Translations under genes and position numbers: made by a program
Notes under the pieces: model-generated
Database searches by the model: none
What the model saw: the letters and a program-made list of their open reading frames with translations, nothing else
Told to the model about the DNA's origin: nothing
Shown here: positions 1 through 5,636 of the stretch, piece by piece
How positions within the stretch are numbered: position 1 is the first letter of the stretch
Layout of the letters: every line of letters starts with the position of its first letter
Assembly (NCBI GenBank): GCA_913773715.1
Contig: CAJYHD010000655.1
Location: 1 to 5,636 of the forward strand
Direction: 5' to 3'
DNA length: 5,636 nt
Source: an uncultured Sphingobium sp.
GTDB lineage: Bacteria > Pseudomonadota > Alphaproteobacteria > Sphingomonadales > Sphingomonadaceae

Positions 1-297
1 CTTCAGCATTATCTGGTGGTCAGCGCCATCCTGTTCGTGATGGGGGTGCTTGGCATCTTCATCAATCGCAAGAACGTGATCATCATCCTGATGGCGATCG
101 AATTGATTCTGCTCAGCGTGAACATCAACTTCGTCGCGTTCAGCGCTTTCCTCGGCGATCTTGTGGGTCAGGTGTTCAGCATGTTCGTCCTGACCGTGGC
201 GGCGGGCGAAGCGGCCATCGGCCTCGCGATCCTCGTCATCTACTTCCGTGGTCGCGGCACCATCGCCGTCGATGACATCAATCAGATGAAGGGCTGA
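1..297 (+). CDS. nuoK: NADH-quinone oxidoreductase subunit K, 5'-truncated by window edge
   Basis: Small membrane subunit of respiratory complex I, in the membrane arm next to NuoJ/NuoA and NuoN, on the proton path between the quinone module and the antiporter-like subunits. The reading frame is open from base 1 and begins [12 protein letters not shown], which matches family residues about 3-4 onward, so only about 2-3 codons (including the start) lie outside the window. The GTG at 16 is internal, not the start. The 98 visible residues form three membrane helices (about 5-20, 26-46 and 58-82). The two buried glutamates known to be essential in E. coli NuoK (E36 and E72) are present as visible residues E34 (in MAIELIL) and E70 (in AAGEAAIG), with the same 36-residue spacing. 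The C-terminal motif VDDINQMKG is typical of alphaproteobacterial NuoK. The TGA stop is 8 nt before nuoL, consistent with one operon. Family length is about 100-102 residues, so nothing but the edge is missing. Confidence 0.97.
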   Translation, partial: LQHYLVVSAILFVMGVLGIFINRKNVIIILMAIELILLSVNINFVAFSAFLGDLVGQVFSMFVLTVAAGEAAIGLAILVIYFRGRGTIAVDDINQMKG

Positions 298-305
298 GCC
301 GTTTC

Positions 306-2405
306 ATGATCCAGCTTATCGTCCTTCTCCCCCTGCTGGCTGCTGCCATCGCCGGTCTTGGCAACAAGGCCCTTGGCAAGCTGCCGGCGAAGATCGTCAC
401 CACGGGCGCGCTGTTCGCCAGCTGCGCCATGAGCTGGCCGATCTTCATCGGATTCCTGACTGGCCATAGCGAAGCCTATGTGCAGCCGCTCTTTACCTGG
501 ATTCAATCGGGCAGCTTCGACGCCCAGTGGGCGCTGCGCGTCGATACGATGACGGCGGTCATGCTGGTCGTCATCACCAGCGTGTCCAGCCTCGTCCACC
601 TCTACAGTTGGGGATATATGGAGGAAGAGCCGGATCAGCCGCGCTTCTTCGCTTATCTCTCGCTCTTCACCTTCGCGATGCTGATGCTCGTGACCGCAAA
701 CAATCTGCTTCAGATGTTCTTCGGTTGGGAAGGCGTTGGTCTTGCCTCCTACCTGCTCATAGGCTTCTGGTTCCGCAAGCCGAGCGCCAATGCCGCCGCC
801 ATCAAGGCGTTCGTCGTTAACCGCGTCGGCGATCTTGGCTTCATGCTCGGCATCTTTGGCACCTATCTGGTGTTCAACACCATCTCGATCCCGGAGATAC
901 TTGCGGCTGCGCCCTCCATGGCCGGCTCGACCATCGGCTTCCTTGGCCATCGTTTCGACACGATGACGGTGCTCTGCCTGCTGCTGTTCGTCGGTGCGAT
1001 GGGCAAGTCGGCGCAGCTTGGTCTGCACACCTGGTTGCCGGACGCGATGGAAGGCCCCACCCCTGTTTCGGCGCTGATCCATGCGGCGACGATGGTGACT
1101 GCTGGCGTGTTCATGGTTTGCCGCCTGTCGCCGATGTTCGAAACCTCCCCCACCGCGCTGCACTTCGTTACTTTCATCGGCGCGGCAACCTGCTTGTTCG
1201 CGGCGACGGTCGGCACGGTACAGACCGACATTAAGCGCGTGATTGCCTATTCGACCTGTTCGCAGCTCGGCTACATGTTCTTCGCGGCCGGTGTTGGGGC
1301 CTATGGCGCGGCGATGTTCCACCTCTTCACGCATGCCTTCTTCAAGGCGCTGCTGTTCCTTGGCGCAGGCTCGGTCATCCACGCGATGCACCATGAGCAG
1401 GACATGCGTTACTATGGCGCGCTGCGGAAGGAGATTCCGATCACCTTCTGGACGATGACGCTCGGGACGCTCGCGATTACCGGCGTTGGCCTGCCGCTCG
1501 TCGGCGTGGGTTTCGCGGGATTCTATTCGAAAGACGGCATTCTCGAAGCGGCCTATGCGTCTGGCGGCGCGGGTATCGGCGCCTATTTCGTTGGCGTTTT
1601 CGCGGCCCTGCTCACGAGTTTCTACAGCTGGCGATTGGTGTTCCTGACCTTCTTTGGCAAGCCGCGCTGGGCAGCCTCCGAGCATATCCAGCATGCGATC
1701 CACGACGCGCATGGCCATGGACATGACGATCATGCAACGCACGGCCATGGCGCGGAGCACGACAACGCCCCGGCTCAGGAAGATGCAGGTCATAATGTCC
1801 ATGGCCATGAAGCCGACGCACATGCACTGCCAACCGGCACCGGCGGCTATCATCCGCATGAAAGTCCGCTTGTCATGCTCGTCCCGCTGATCGTGCTGAG
1901 CCTGGGCGCGGTGTTCGCCGGCTTCGTCTTCCACGACCAGTTCATCGGGGCTGAAGGCGGCGTCGAGTTCTGGAAGGGCGCGCTCGCTTTCAACAGCCAC
2001 CTGATGCATGCCGCGCATGAAGTGCCGACCTGGGTCAAGTTCGGTCCCTTCACGGTCATGCTGACCGGCTTGCTGATCGCTTGGCTCGCCTACCTCAAGA
2101 ATACCGACTGGCCGCAGCGCTTCGTCGCGACCTTTGGCGCGCTGTATCAGTTCCTGCTCAACAAATGGTATTTCGACGAGCAGTATCACTTCCTGTTCGT
2201 CAGGCCCGCCTTCGCCATCGGTCGCTTCTTCTGGAAGTTCGGTGACGTCGGCTTCATCGATCGCTTCGGCCCTAATGGCCTCGCCGCGCTTGTCGTGCAG
2301 GGCAACAAAGTGACCCGTCGGCTTCAATCCGGCTACCTCTACACCTACGCGTTGGTGATGCTGATCGGCCTCGCCGCTGCCGCAACCTGGGCGATGACAC
2401 GATAA
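306..2405 (+). CDS. nuoL: NADH-quinone oxidoreductase subunit L (distal antiporter-like subunit)
   Basis: Largest membrane subunit of complex I, at the far end of the membrane arm. It pumps protons and carries the long lateral helix that braces NuoM and NuoN. The 699-residue protein starts at ATG 306 ([17 protein letters not shown]), as in family members. The only upstream Shine-Dalgarno candidate is a weak, distant AAGG at 289-292, so coupling to nuoK translation is likely. The oxidored_q1_N region is about 65-125 and the proton_antipo_M core about 132-425. Visible counterparts of E. coli functional residues are E142 (FGWEGVGL), D176 (NRVGDLG), K234 ([10 protein letters not shown] before [15 protein letters not shown]), H259, H339/H343/K347 ([14 protein letters not shown]) and K409-D410 (FYSKDG). 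Helix 13 is about 425-450. A His-rich loop follows (460-518), then helices at about 521-542 and 582-597, the lateral-helix region at about 605-670, and the final anchor at about 678-697. E. coli NuoL has about 613 residues; much of the extra length here is the His-rich loop. The TAA stop shares its last base with the nuoM ATG. Confidence 0.99.
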   Translation: MIQLIVLLPLLAAAIAGLGNKALGKLPAKIVTTGALFASCAMSWPIFIGFLTGHSEAYVQPLFTWIQSGSFDAQWALRVDTMTAVMLVVITSVSSLVHLYSWGYMEEEPDQPRFFAYLSLFTFAMLMLVTANNLLQMFFGWEGVGLASYLLIGFWFRKPSANAAAIKAFVVNRVGDLGFMLGIFGTYLVFNTISIPEILAAAPSMAGSTIGFLGHRFDTMTVLCLLLFVGAMGKSAQLGLHTWLPDAMEGPTPVSALIHAATMVTAGVFMVCRLSPMFETSPTALHFVTFIGAATCLFAATVGTVQTDIKRVIAYSTCSQLGYMFFAAGVGAYGAAMFHLFTHAFFKALLFLGAGSVIHAMHHEQDMRYYGALRKEIPITFWTMTLGTLAITGVGLPLVGVGFAGFYSKDGILEAAYASGGAGIGAYFVGVFAALLTSFYSWRLVFLTFFGKPRWAASEHIQHAIHDAHGHGHDDHATHGHGAEHDNAPAQEDAGHNVHGHEADAHALPTGTGGYHPHESPLVMLVPLIVLSLGAVFAGFVFHDQFIGAEGGVEFWKGALAFNSHLMHAAHEVPTWVKFGPFTVMLTGLLIAWLAYLKNTDWPQRFVATFGALYQFLLNKWYFDEQYHFLFVRPAFAIGRFFWKFGDVGFIDRFGPNGLAALVVQGNKVTRRLQSGYLYTYALVMLIGLAAAATWAMTR
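1683..1859 (+). other. Histidine-rich loop within NuoL
   Basis: This stretch encodes NuoL residues 460-518, a hydrophilic low-complexity insertion between the helix ending near residue 450 and the one starting near 521. It holds 16 histidines in 59 residues, with HGH repeats (469-473, 479-481, 499-501) mixed with Asp, Glu, Ala and Gly. Thirteen of the 16 His codons are CAT, against about 7 of 16 in the rest of the gene, giving short repeated DNA words such as catggccatg at 1710 and 1800. By helix parity with the E. coli structure (NuoL N-terminus periplasmic), a loop after helix 13 should face the cytoplasm. From memory, His-rich loops of variable length at this place occur in other alphaproteobacterial NuoL proteins. 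Metal or proton binding is possible but nothing here demonstrates it. Confidence 0.9.
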
Positions 2406-3958
2406 TGGACGGCTTCCCCATCCTTTCCCTGATGATGGCAGTGCCGATGGCGGGGGCCATCGCCTGTCTGTTCGCGGGCGCAAATGCCGCGCGCTGGATC
2501 GCGCTGATCGCGACGCTGGTCGATTTCGTTCTCGGCATCGTCCTCTGGATGAATTTCGATCAGTCGAGCGCCGGTGCGCAGTGGCAGTTCCATGAATATG
2601 CGCCCATCTTCAGTCGGTTCGCCTGGTCGCTGGGGATCGACGGCATCGCGTTGATGCTCATCGTGCTGACCGTGTTTCTGATGCCGATCTGTATCGGCGC
2701 AAGCTGGGAAGCGATCCAGAAGCGCGTCGGCGAATATATGGCGGCGTTCCTGTTCATGGAGGTGCTGATGATCGGCGTCTTCACGGCGCAGGATCTCTAC
2801 CTCTTCTATATCATGTTCGAAGCTGGCCTGATCCCGATGTATCTGATCATCGGCATCTGGGGCGGCGCGGATCGCATCTACGCCTCATACAAATTCTTCC
2901 TCTACACGCTGCTCGGTTCGGTTCTCATGCTGATCGCGATGATGTGGATGGTACATGAGGCGGGCACGACCGAAATCCCGGCATTGATGGCCTATAATTT
3001 CGATCCGCATATCCAGACCTGGCTGTTCCTCGCCTTCTTCGCGAGCTTCGCCGTCAAGATGCCGATGTGGCCGGTCCATACCTGGCTGCCCGACGCGCAT
3101 GTTCAGGCGCCCACGGCGGGATCGGTCATCCTGGCAGGCGTGCTGCTGAAGATGGGCGGCTACGGCTTCATCCGTTTCTCGCTGCCGATGTTCCCGGACG
3201 CCTCGTCACAACTTGCCCCGCTGGTTTGGGGACTTTCGATGGTGGCGGTGGTTTACACCAGCTTGGTCGCGCTCGTTCAATCCGATATGAAGAAGCTGAT
3301 CGCCTATTCGTCTGTTGCGCATATGGCGATCGTGACGATCGGCCTCTTCGCCTTCAACCAGGCGGGCATCGAAGGCGCTATGATGGTCATGCTGGGCCAT
3401 GGCCTCGTATCTGGCGCGCTGTTCCTGTGCGTCGGCGTCATCTACGACCGTTTGCATACGCGTGAGATCAACCGGTATGGCGGCCTCAGCATCAACATGC
3501 CCAAATATGCTGTGCTGTTCCTACTGTTCACGATGGCGTCGGTCGGCCTGCCCGGTACCAGTAACTTCGTCGGTGAATTCCTGTCGCTCATGGGCATTTA
3601 TCAGGTGTCGACCTGGGCGGCGCTGGTCTGCACCACCGGCATCATTCTGGGCGCGGCCTATATGCTCTATCTCTATCGCCGCATCGCCTATGGCGAGCAG
3701 GTGAATGCCGATGCGGCAGCGATGCCCGATCTGTCGGCGCGGGAGATAGCGCTGCTTGCTCCCGTCGCGGCGGCGGTGCTTTGGATGGGTGTCTATCCCG
3801 AAAGCTTCCTAGCCCCTATGCGGTCCGACATTCGTGCGCTTGAAGCGCGCCTCGCGCCTGCGGCTCCCGCAGGAGACTCACAGATCAAGATGGGAGCGCC
3901 AAAGCCTGTTGGCCACGCTACCCATGAAGAAGCATCCGCGCACGGGGAGGCGCACTGA
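2405..3958 (+). CDS. nuoM: NADH-quinone oxidoreductase subunit M (middle antiporter-like subunit)
   Basis: Middle one of the three antiporter-like proton-pumping subunits of complex I, placed between NuoL and NuoN in the inner membrane. The 517-residue protein has about 14 predicted helices and a proton_antipo_M core at about 125-420. Residues matching those required in E. coli NuoM are visible: E139 ([14 protein letters not shown]), K218 ([18 protein letters not shown]), K249 ([10 protein letters not shown]), H332 ([12 protein letters not shown]) and E391 ([11 protein letters not shown]). The glutamate at this last site, instead of the Lys in NuoL and NuoN, is the normal NuoM signature. The ATG at 2405 overlaps the nuoL stop by one base (TAATG). 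No convincing Shine-Dalgarno precedes it, so translation probably depends on termination-reinitiation from nuoL. The last 30 or so residues are an Ala/Pro-rich tail ending in a His/Glu-rich segment (H504, H507, H513, H517) after the final helix. Overall length is close to the family norm (about 500-520). Confidence 0.99.
   Translation: MDGFPILSLMMAVPMAGAIACLFAGANAARWIALIATLVDFVLGIVLWMNFDQSSAGAQWQFHEYAPIFSRFAWSLGIDGIALMLIVLTVFLMPICIGASWEAIQKRVGEYMAAFLFMEVLMIGVFTAQDLYLFYIMFEAGLIPMYLIIGIWGGADRIYASYKFFLYTLLGSVLMLIAMMWMVHEAGTTEIPALMAYNFDPHIQTWLFLAFFASFAVKMPMWPVHTWLPDAHVQAPTAGSVILAGVLLKMGGYGFIRFSLPMFPDASSQLAPLVWGLSMVAVVYTSLVALVQSDMKKLIAYSSVAHMAIVTIGLFAFNQAGIEGAMMVMLGHGLVSGALFLCVGVIYDRLHTREINRYGGLSINMPKYAVLFLLFTMASVGLPGTSNFVGEFLSLMGIYQVSTWAALVCTTGIILGAAYMLYLYRRIAYGEQVNADAAAMPDLSAREIALLAPVAAAVLWMGVYPESFLAPMRSDIRALEARLAPAAPAGDSQIKMGAPKPVGHATHEEASAHGEAH
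3944..3950 (+). promoter_or_regulatory. Strong Shine-Dalgarno for nuoN, inside the end of nuoM
   Basis: GGGGAGG lies 7 nt before the nuoN ATG at 3958 and is a near-consensus match to the 16S rRNA 3' end. It lies within the last nuoM codons and supports ATG 3958 as the nuoN start. It is the clearest ribosome binding site in the window; nuoM and birA show none, so nuoN may be the one downstream gene able to recruit ribosomes independently. Confidence 0.8.
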
Positions 3959-5394
3959 TGATTGAATCCGCTTCCCTCCTTGCGGTCCTGCCCGAACTGC
4001 TCCTGACCGCCGCAGGATTGATCCTGATGCTGGTCGCAGCCTTCGCCGGCGATGGATCGGCCCGCGTCGTCAACTGGCTGGCGGTGGTCGCCCTGGCGAT
4101 CGCTGGTCTGACCTTGTCCACATCGCTAGCGCATGGTCCCGACGCGTTCGACGGCCTTGTGCGTGCGGACGCTTTCTCGGCCTTTGCCAAAGCGTTGATC
4201 TACGGCGCTGCCGCCGCCGCTATCCTCCTTGCGCATCGCTTCTTCGCCTTCGATGGCAAGCCGCGCCCCGAATATCCGGTGCTGATCCTGTTCAGCAGCA
4301 TCGGCATGAGCATGATGGTCTCTGCGGGCGATATGCTGACGCTGTATGTCGGCCTCGAAATGCAGAGCCTTGCCGCCTATGTGTTGGCTAGCTTCATGCG
4401 TCAGGATGGACGTTCGTCCGAAGCGGGCCTCAAATATTTCGTTCTCGGATCGCTGGCGAGCGGCATCCTCCTCTACGGTACTGCGCTGCTCTACGGCTTC
4501 ACCGGATCGACTGCTTTCGACGGTATCGCGGTTGCGTTGGGCGACGGCGTGTCGAAGGGTGAATTGTTCGGCCTCGTCTTCGTGCTTGCGGGTCTTGCCT
4601 TCAAGATCAGTGCTGTTCCGTTCCACATGTGGACGCCCGACGTCTACGAAGGCGCGCCCACGCCGGTCACGACCTTCTTCGCCAGCGCGCCGAAGGTTGC
4701 TGCGATCGGCTTATTGGTCCGCGTCGCGATCGAAGCACTTGGCCCGGCCGGTCTCGACTGGCAACAGGTCGTGATCTTTGTCGCGCTTGCATCGATCCTG
4801 TTCGGCGCGGTCGCGGCGATCGGTCAGACCAACATCAAACGCCTGATGGCCTATTCGTCGATCAACAATGTCGGCTTTGCGCTGATCGGTCTGGCCTGCG
4901 GCACGCCGGCCGGGGCTGCCGCGACGATGAGCTACATGGCGATCTACGTTGTCATGACCATCGGTGGCTTCGCTTGCATCCTCCAGATGCGCGACAAGGA
5001 CGGCAAGCCGGTCGAGACGATCGCCAGTCTGGCTGGCTTGTCTCAGTCTCGCAAGGGGCTGGCAGCAGCGCTCGCCATCTTCATGTTCTCGATGGCCGGC
5101 ATTCCCCCGCTGTTCGGGTTCTGGGCGAAGTTCCTGGTGTTCGACGCTGCCGTCGCGGCGGGCCTGACTGCGCTGGCCGCTGTCGGCATTGCGGCTTCGG
5201 TTATCGGCGCTTTCTATTATCTCAAGATCATCAAGACGATGTATTTCGATGAACCGACGATTGCCTATGAGGCGAAGGGGGGTGCCGTCGAAAACGTCAT
5301 CCTGACGGCTTGCGCGGTGGTTATCGTCTTCGGTTACCTACTCAACCCCGTACTGGATCAGGCGAGCGCCGCCGCTGCGGCGTCGCTGTTCTGA
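3958..5394 (+). CDS. nuoN: NADH-quinone oxidoreductase subunit N (proximal antiporter-like subunit)
   Basis: Antiporter-like proton-pumping subunit of complex I nearest the quinone module, contacting NuoK on one side and NuoM on the other. The 478-residue protein (E. coli NuoN is about 485) has about 14 predicted membrane helices, starting at about 5-29 (LLAVLPELLLTAAGLILML), with a proton_antipo_M core at about 124-420. Counterparts of E. coli residues studied by mutagenesis are all present: E134 (VGLEMQSLAAYVL), K159 (GLKYFVLGS), K216 (AFKISAVPFHMW), H223, K246 (SAPKVAAIG), Y299 (LMAYSSINNVG) and K391 (GFWAKFLVF). The motif MWTPDVYEGAPTPVT at 224-238 is diagnostic of NuoN as opposed to NuoL or NuoM. 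Start ATG 3958 overlaps the nuoM TGA by one base (TGATG) and has a strong ribosome binding site at 3944-3950. The protein ends in an Ala-rich tail and SLF; the stop is read through in another frame by birA. No frameshift or missing segment is seen. Confidence 0.99.
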   Translation: MIESASLLAVLPELLLTAAGLILMLVAAFAGDGSARVVNWLAVVALAIAGLTLSTSLAHGPDAFDGLVRADAFSAFAKALIYGAAAAAILLAHRFFAFDGKPRPEYPVLILFSSIGMSMMVSAGDMLTLYVGLEMQSLAAYVLASFMRQDGRSSEAGLKYFVLGSLASGILLYGTALLYGFTGSTAFDGIAVALGDGVSKGELFGLVFVLAGLAFKISAVPFHMWTPDVYEGAPTPVTTFFASAPKVAAIGLLVRVAIEALGPAGLDWQQVVIFVALASILFGAVAAIGQTNIKRLMAYSSINNVGFALIGLACGTPAGAAATMSYMAIYVVMTIGGFACILQMRDKDGKPVETIASLAGLSQSRKGLAAALAIFMFSMAGIPPLFGFWAKFLVFDAAVAAGLTALAAVGIAASVIGAFYYLKIIKTMYFDEPTIAYEAKGGAVENVILTACAVVIVFGYLLNPVLDQASAAAAASLF

Positions 5395-5636
5395 CCAACG
5401 TCTATTTCGTAGAACAGACCGGATCGACCAACGCTGACATGCTCGCGTTGGCCGACCGGGGTGAACCCGATGGCAGCTGGATGCGCGCTGCGCGACAGAC
5501 TGGCGGGCGCGGCAGATTAGGGCGGCAGTGGGAAAGCCCGGCAGGCAATCTTTACGCATCGACGCTGGTCCGATTGACGGACAATGATCCGCCTGCGCAC
5601 ACGCTCGCGCTGGTCGCGGCCAACGCGGTGCATGCC
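5391..5636 (+). CDS. birA: Biotin--[acetyl-CoA-carboxylase] ligase, 3'-truncated by window edge
   Basis: Cytoplasmic enzyme that forms biotinyl-5'-AMP from biotin and ATP and transfers biotin to a lysine of carboxylase carrier domains. The 82 visible codons run open to the right edge, giving about one third of a normal 230-260-residue short-form ligase. Family motifs counted from 5391: VEQTGSTNADM at residues 7-17 (the conserved STN), then the biotinyl-AMP binding loop GGRGRLGRQW at 38-47, and SPAGNLYASTLVRL at 49-62. E. coli BirA has the corresponding GRGRRGR. The STN motif lies only about 12 residues from the likely start, so there is no room for the N-terminal HTH repressor domain of E. 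coli BirA; this should be a purely enzymatic, non-regulatory ligase. Start choice is uncertain: no ATG, GTG or TTG lies in frame between 5313 and 5438. The CTG at 5391 overlaps the nuoN stop as CTGA and fits the expected N-terminus (fM-TNVYFVEQ). Identity is secure, the start is not. Confidence 0.93.
   Translation, partial: MTNVYFVEQTGSTNADMLALADRGEPDGSWMRAARQTGGRGRLGRQWESPAGNLYASTLVRLTDNDPPAHTLALVAANAVHA

Noticed and set aside
16..18. GTG at 16 as the nuoK start.
   Set aside because: The frame is open upstream to base 1 and encodes LQHYL, which belongs to the conserved NuoK N-terminus, so the true start lies just left of the window.
282..2483. A 733-codon open frame on the minus strand covering all of nuoL.
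   Set aside because: Its translation is Arg/Glu/His-rich with no recognisable domain, and it mirrors the whole of nuoL. Long antisense open frames are expected opposite GC-rich genes with strong codon bias. The shorter minus-strand frames (e.g. 863-1231, 4126-4626) are rejected for the same reason.
4629..5252. Plus-strand alternative-frame open reading frames inside nuoM and nuoN (also 3067-3465 and 4346-4774).
   Set aside because: They are Arg/Ser/Cys-rich shifted readings of intact, motif-bearing nuoM and nuoN, without a plausible ribosome binding site or family resemblance.
5310..5312. TTG at 5310 as the birA start.
   Set aside because: It would add 27 residues that are a shifted, Arg-rich reading of the nuoN end with no resemblance to a BirA N-terminus, and would give an 85-nt overlap. 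It remains possible only as a fallback.
2405..5394. Recent tandem duplication among nuoL, nuoM and nuoN.
   Set aside because: The three share the antiporter fold and motifs such as [14 protein letters not shown], but diverged anciently; each matches its own subfamily and no long shared DNA stretch is visible.
5395..5440. A terminator or promoter after nuoN.
   Set aside because: I see no GC stem followed by a T run and no convincing -35/-10 pair; the region is already coding for BirA.
5439..5441. ATG at 5439 as the birA start.
   Set aside because: It would remove the conserved GSTN motif (5421-5432) needed in the ligase fold.

Overview
The window is the 3' end of a bacterial respiratory complex I (NADH:ubiquinone oxidoreductase, nuo) operon, read entirely on the + strand, running into the start of a biotin--protein ligase gene. 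The order is nuoK (first few codons missing at the left edge), nuoL, nuoM, nuoN, then birA (cut by the right edge). Base composition is GC-rich (roughly 60 %, by eye). The protein sequences, the nuoN-birA neighbourhood and the short HTH-less form of BirA suggest an alphaproteobacterium, most likely a sphingomonad (Sphingomonas/Sphingobium/Novosphingobium group). This is judged from recalled family sequences, not from a search.

Layout: nuoK occupies 1-297. After an 8-nt gap nuoL occupies 306-2405. nuoM (2405-3958) overlaps nuoL by one base (TAATG), and nuoN (3958-5394) overlaps nuoM by one base (TGATG). nuoN has the only strong Shine-Dalgarno sequence I see (GGGGAGG, 3944-3950). The birA frame enters before the nuoN stop, probably through a CTGA overlap at 5391-5394. 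No intergenic space exceeds 8 nt, and I see no promoter, terminator, RNA gene, insertion sequence or CRISPR array. The arrangement implies one translationally coupled transcript.

How the genes work together: NuoL, NuoM and NuoN are the three antiporter-like membrane subunits (Mrp/MrpD-related) that move protons along the membrane arm of complex I, and NuoK is the small subunit that helps link them to the quinone-binding module. The buried Glu and Lys residues known to be needed for proton transfer in the E. coli enzyme have counterparts in all four proteins, so the complex should be functional. BirA is metabolically separate (biotin attachment to carboxylases) but appears to be co-transcribed.

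This is mostly an ordinary, conserved housekeeping region, and I found no evidence of an undescribed system. The points worth a second look are a long histidine-rich loop in NuoL, a smaller His-containing tail on NuoM, and the apparent lack of any ATG, GTG or TTG start for birA at a usable position.
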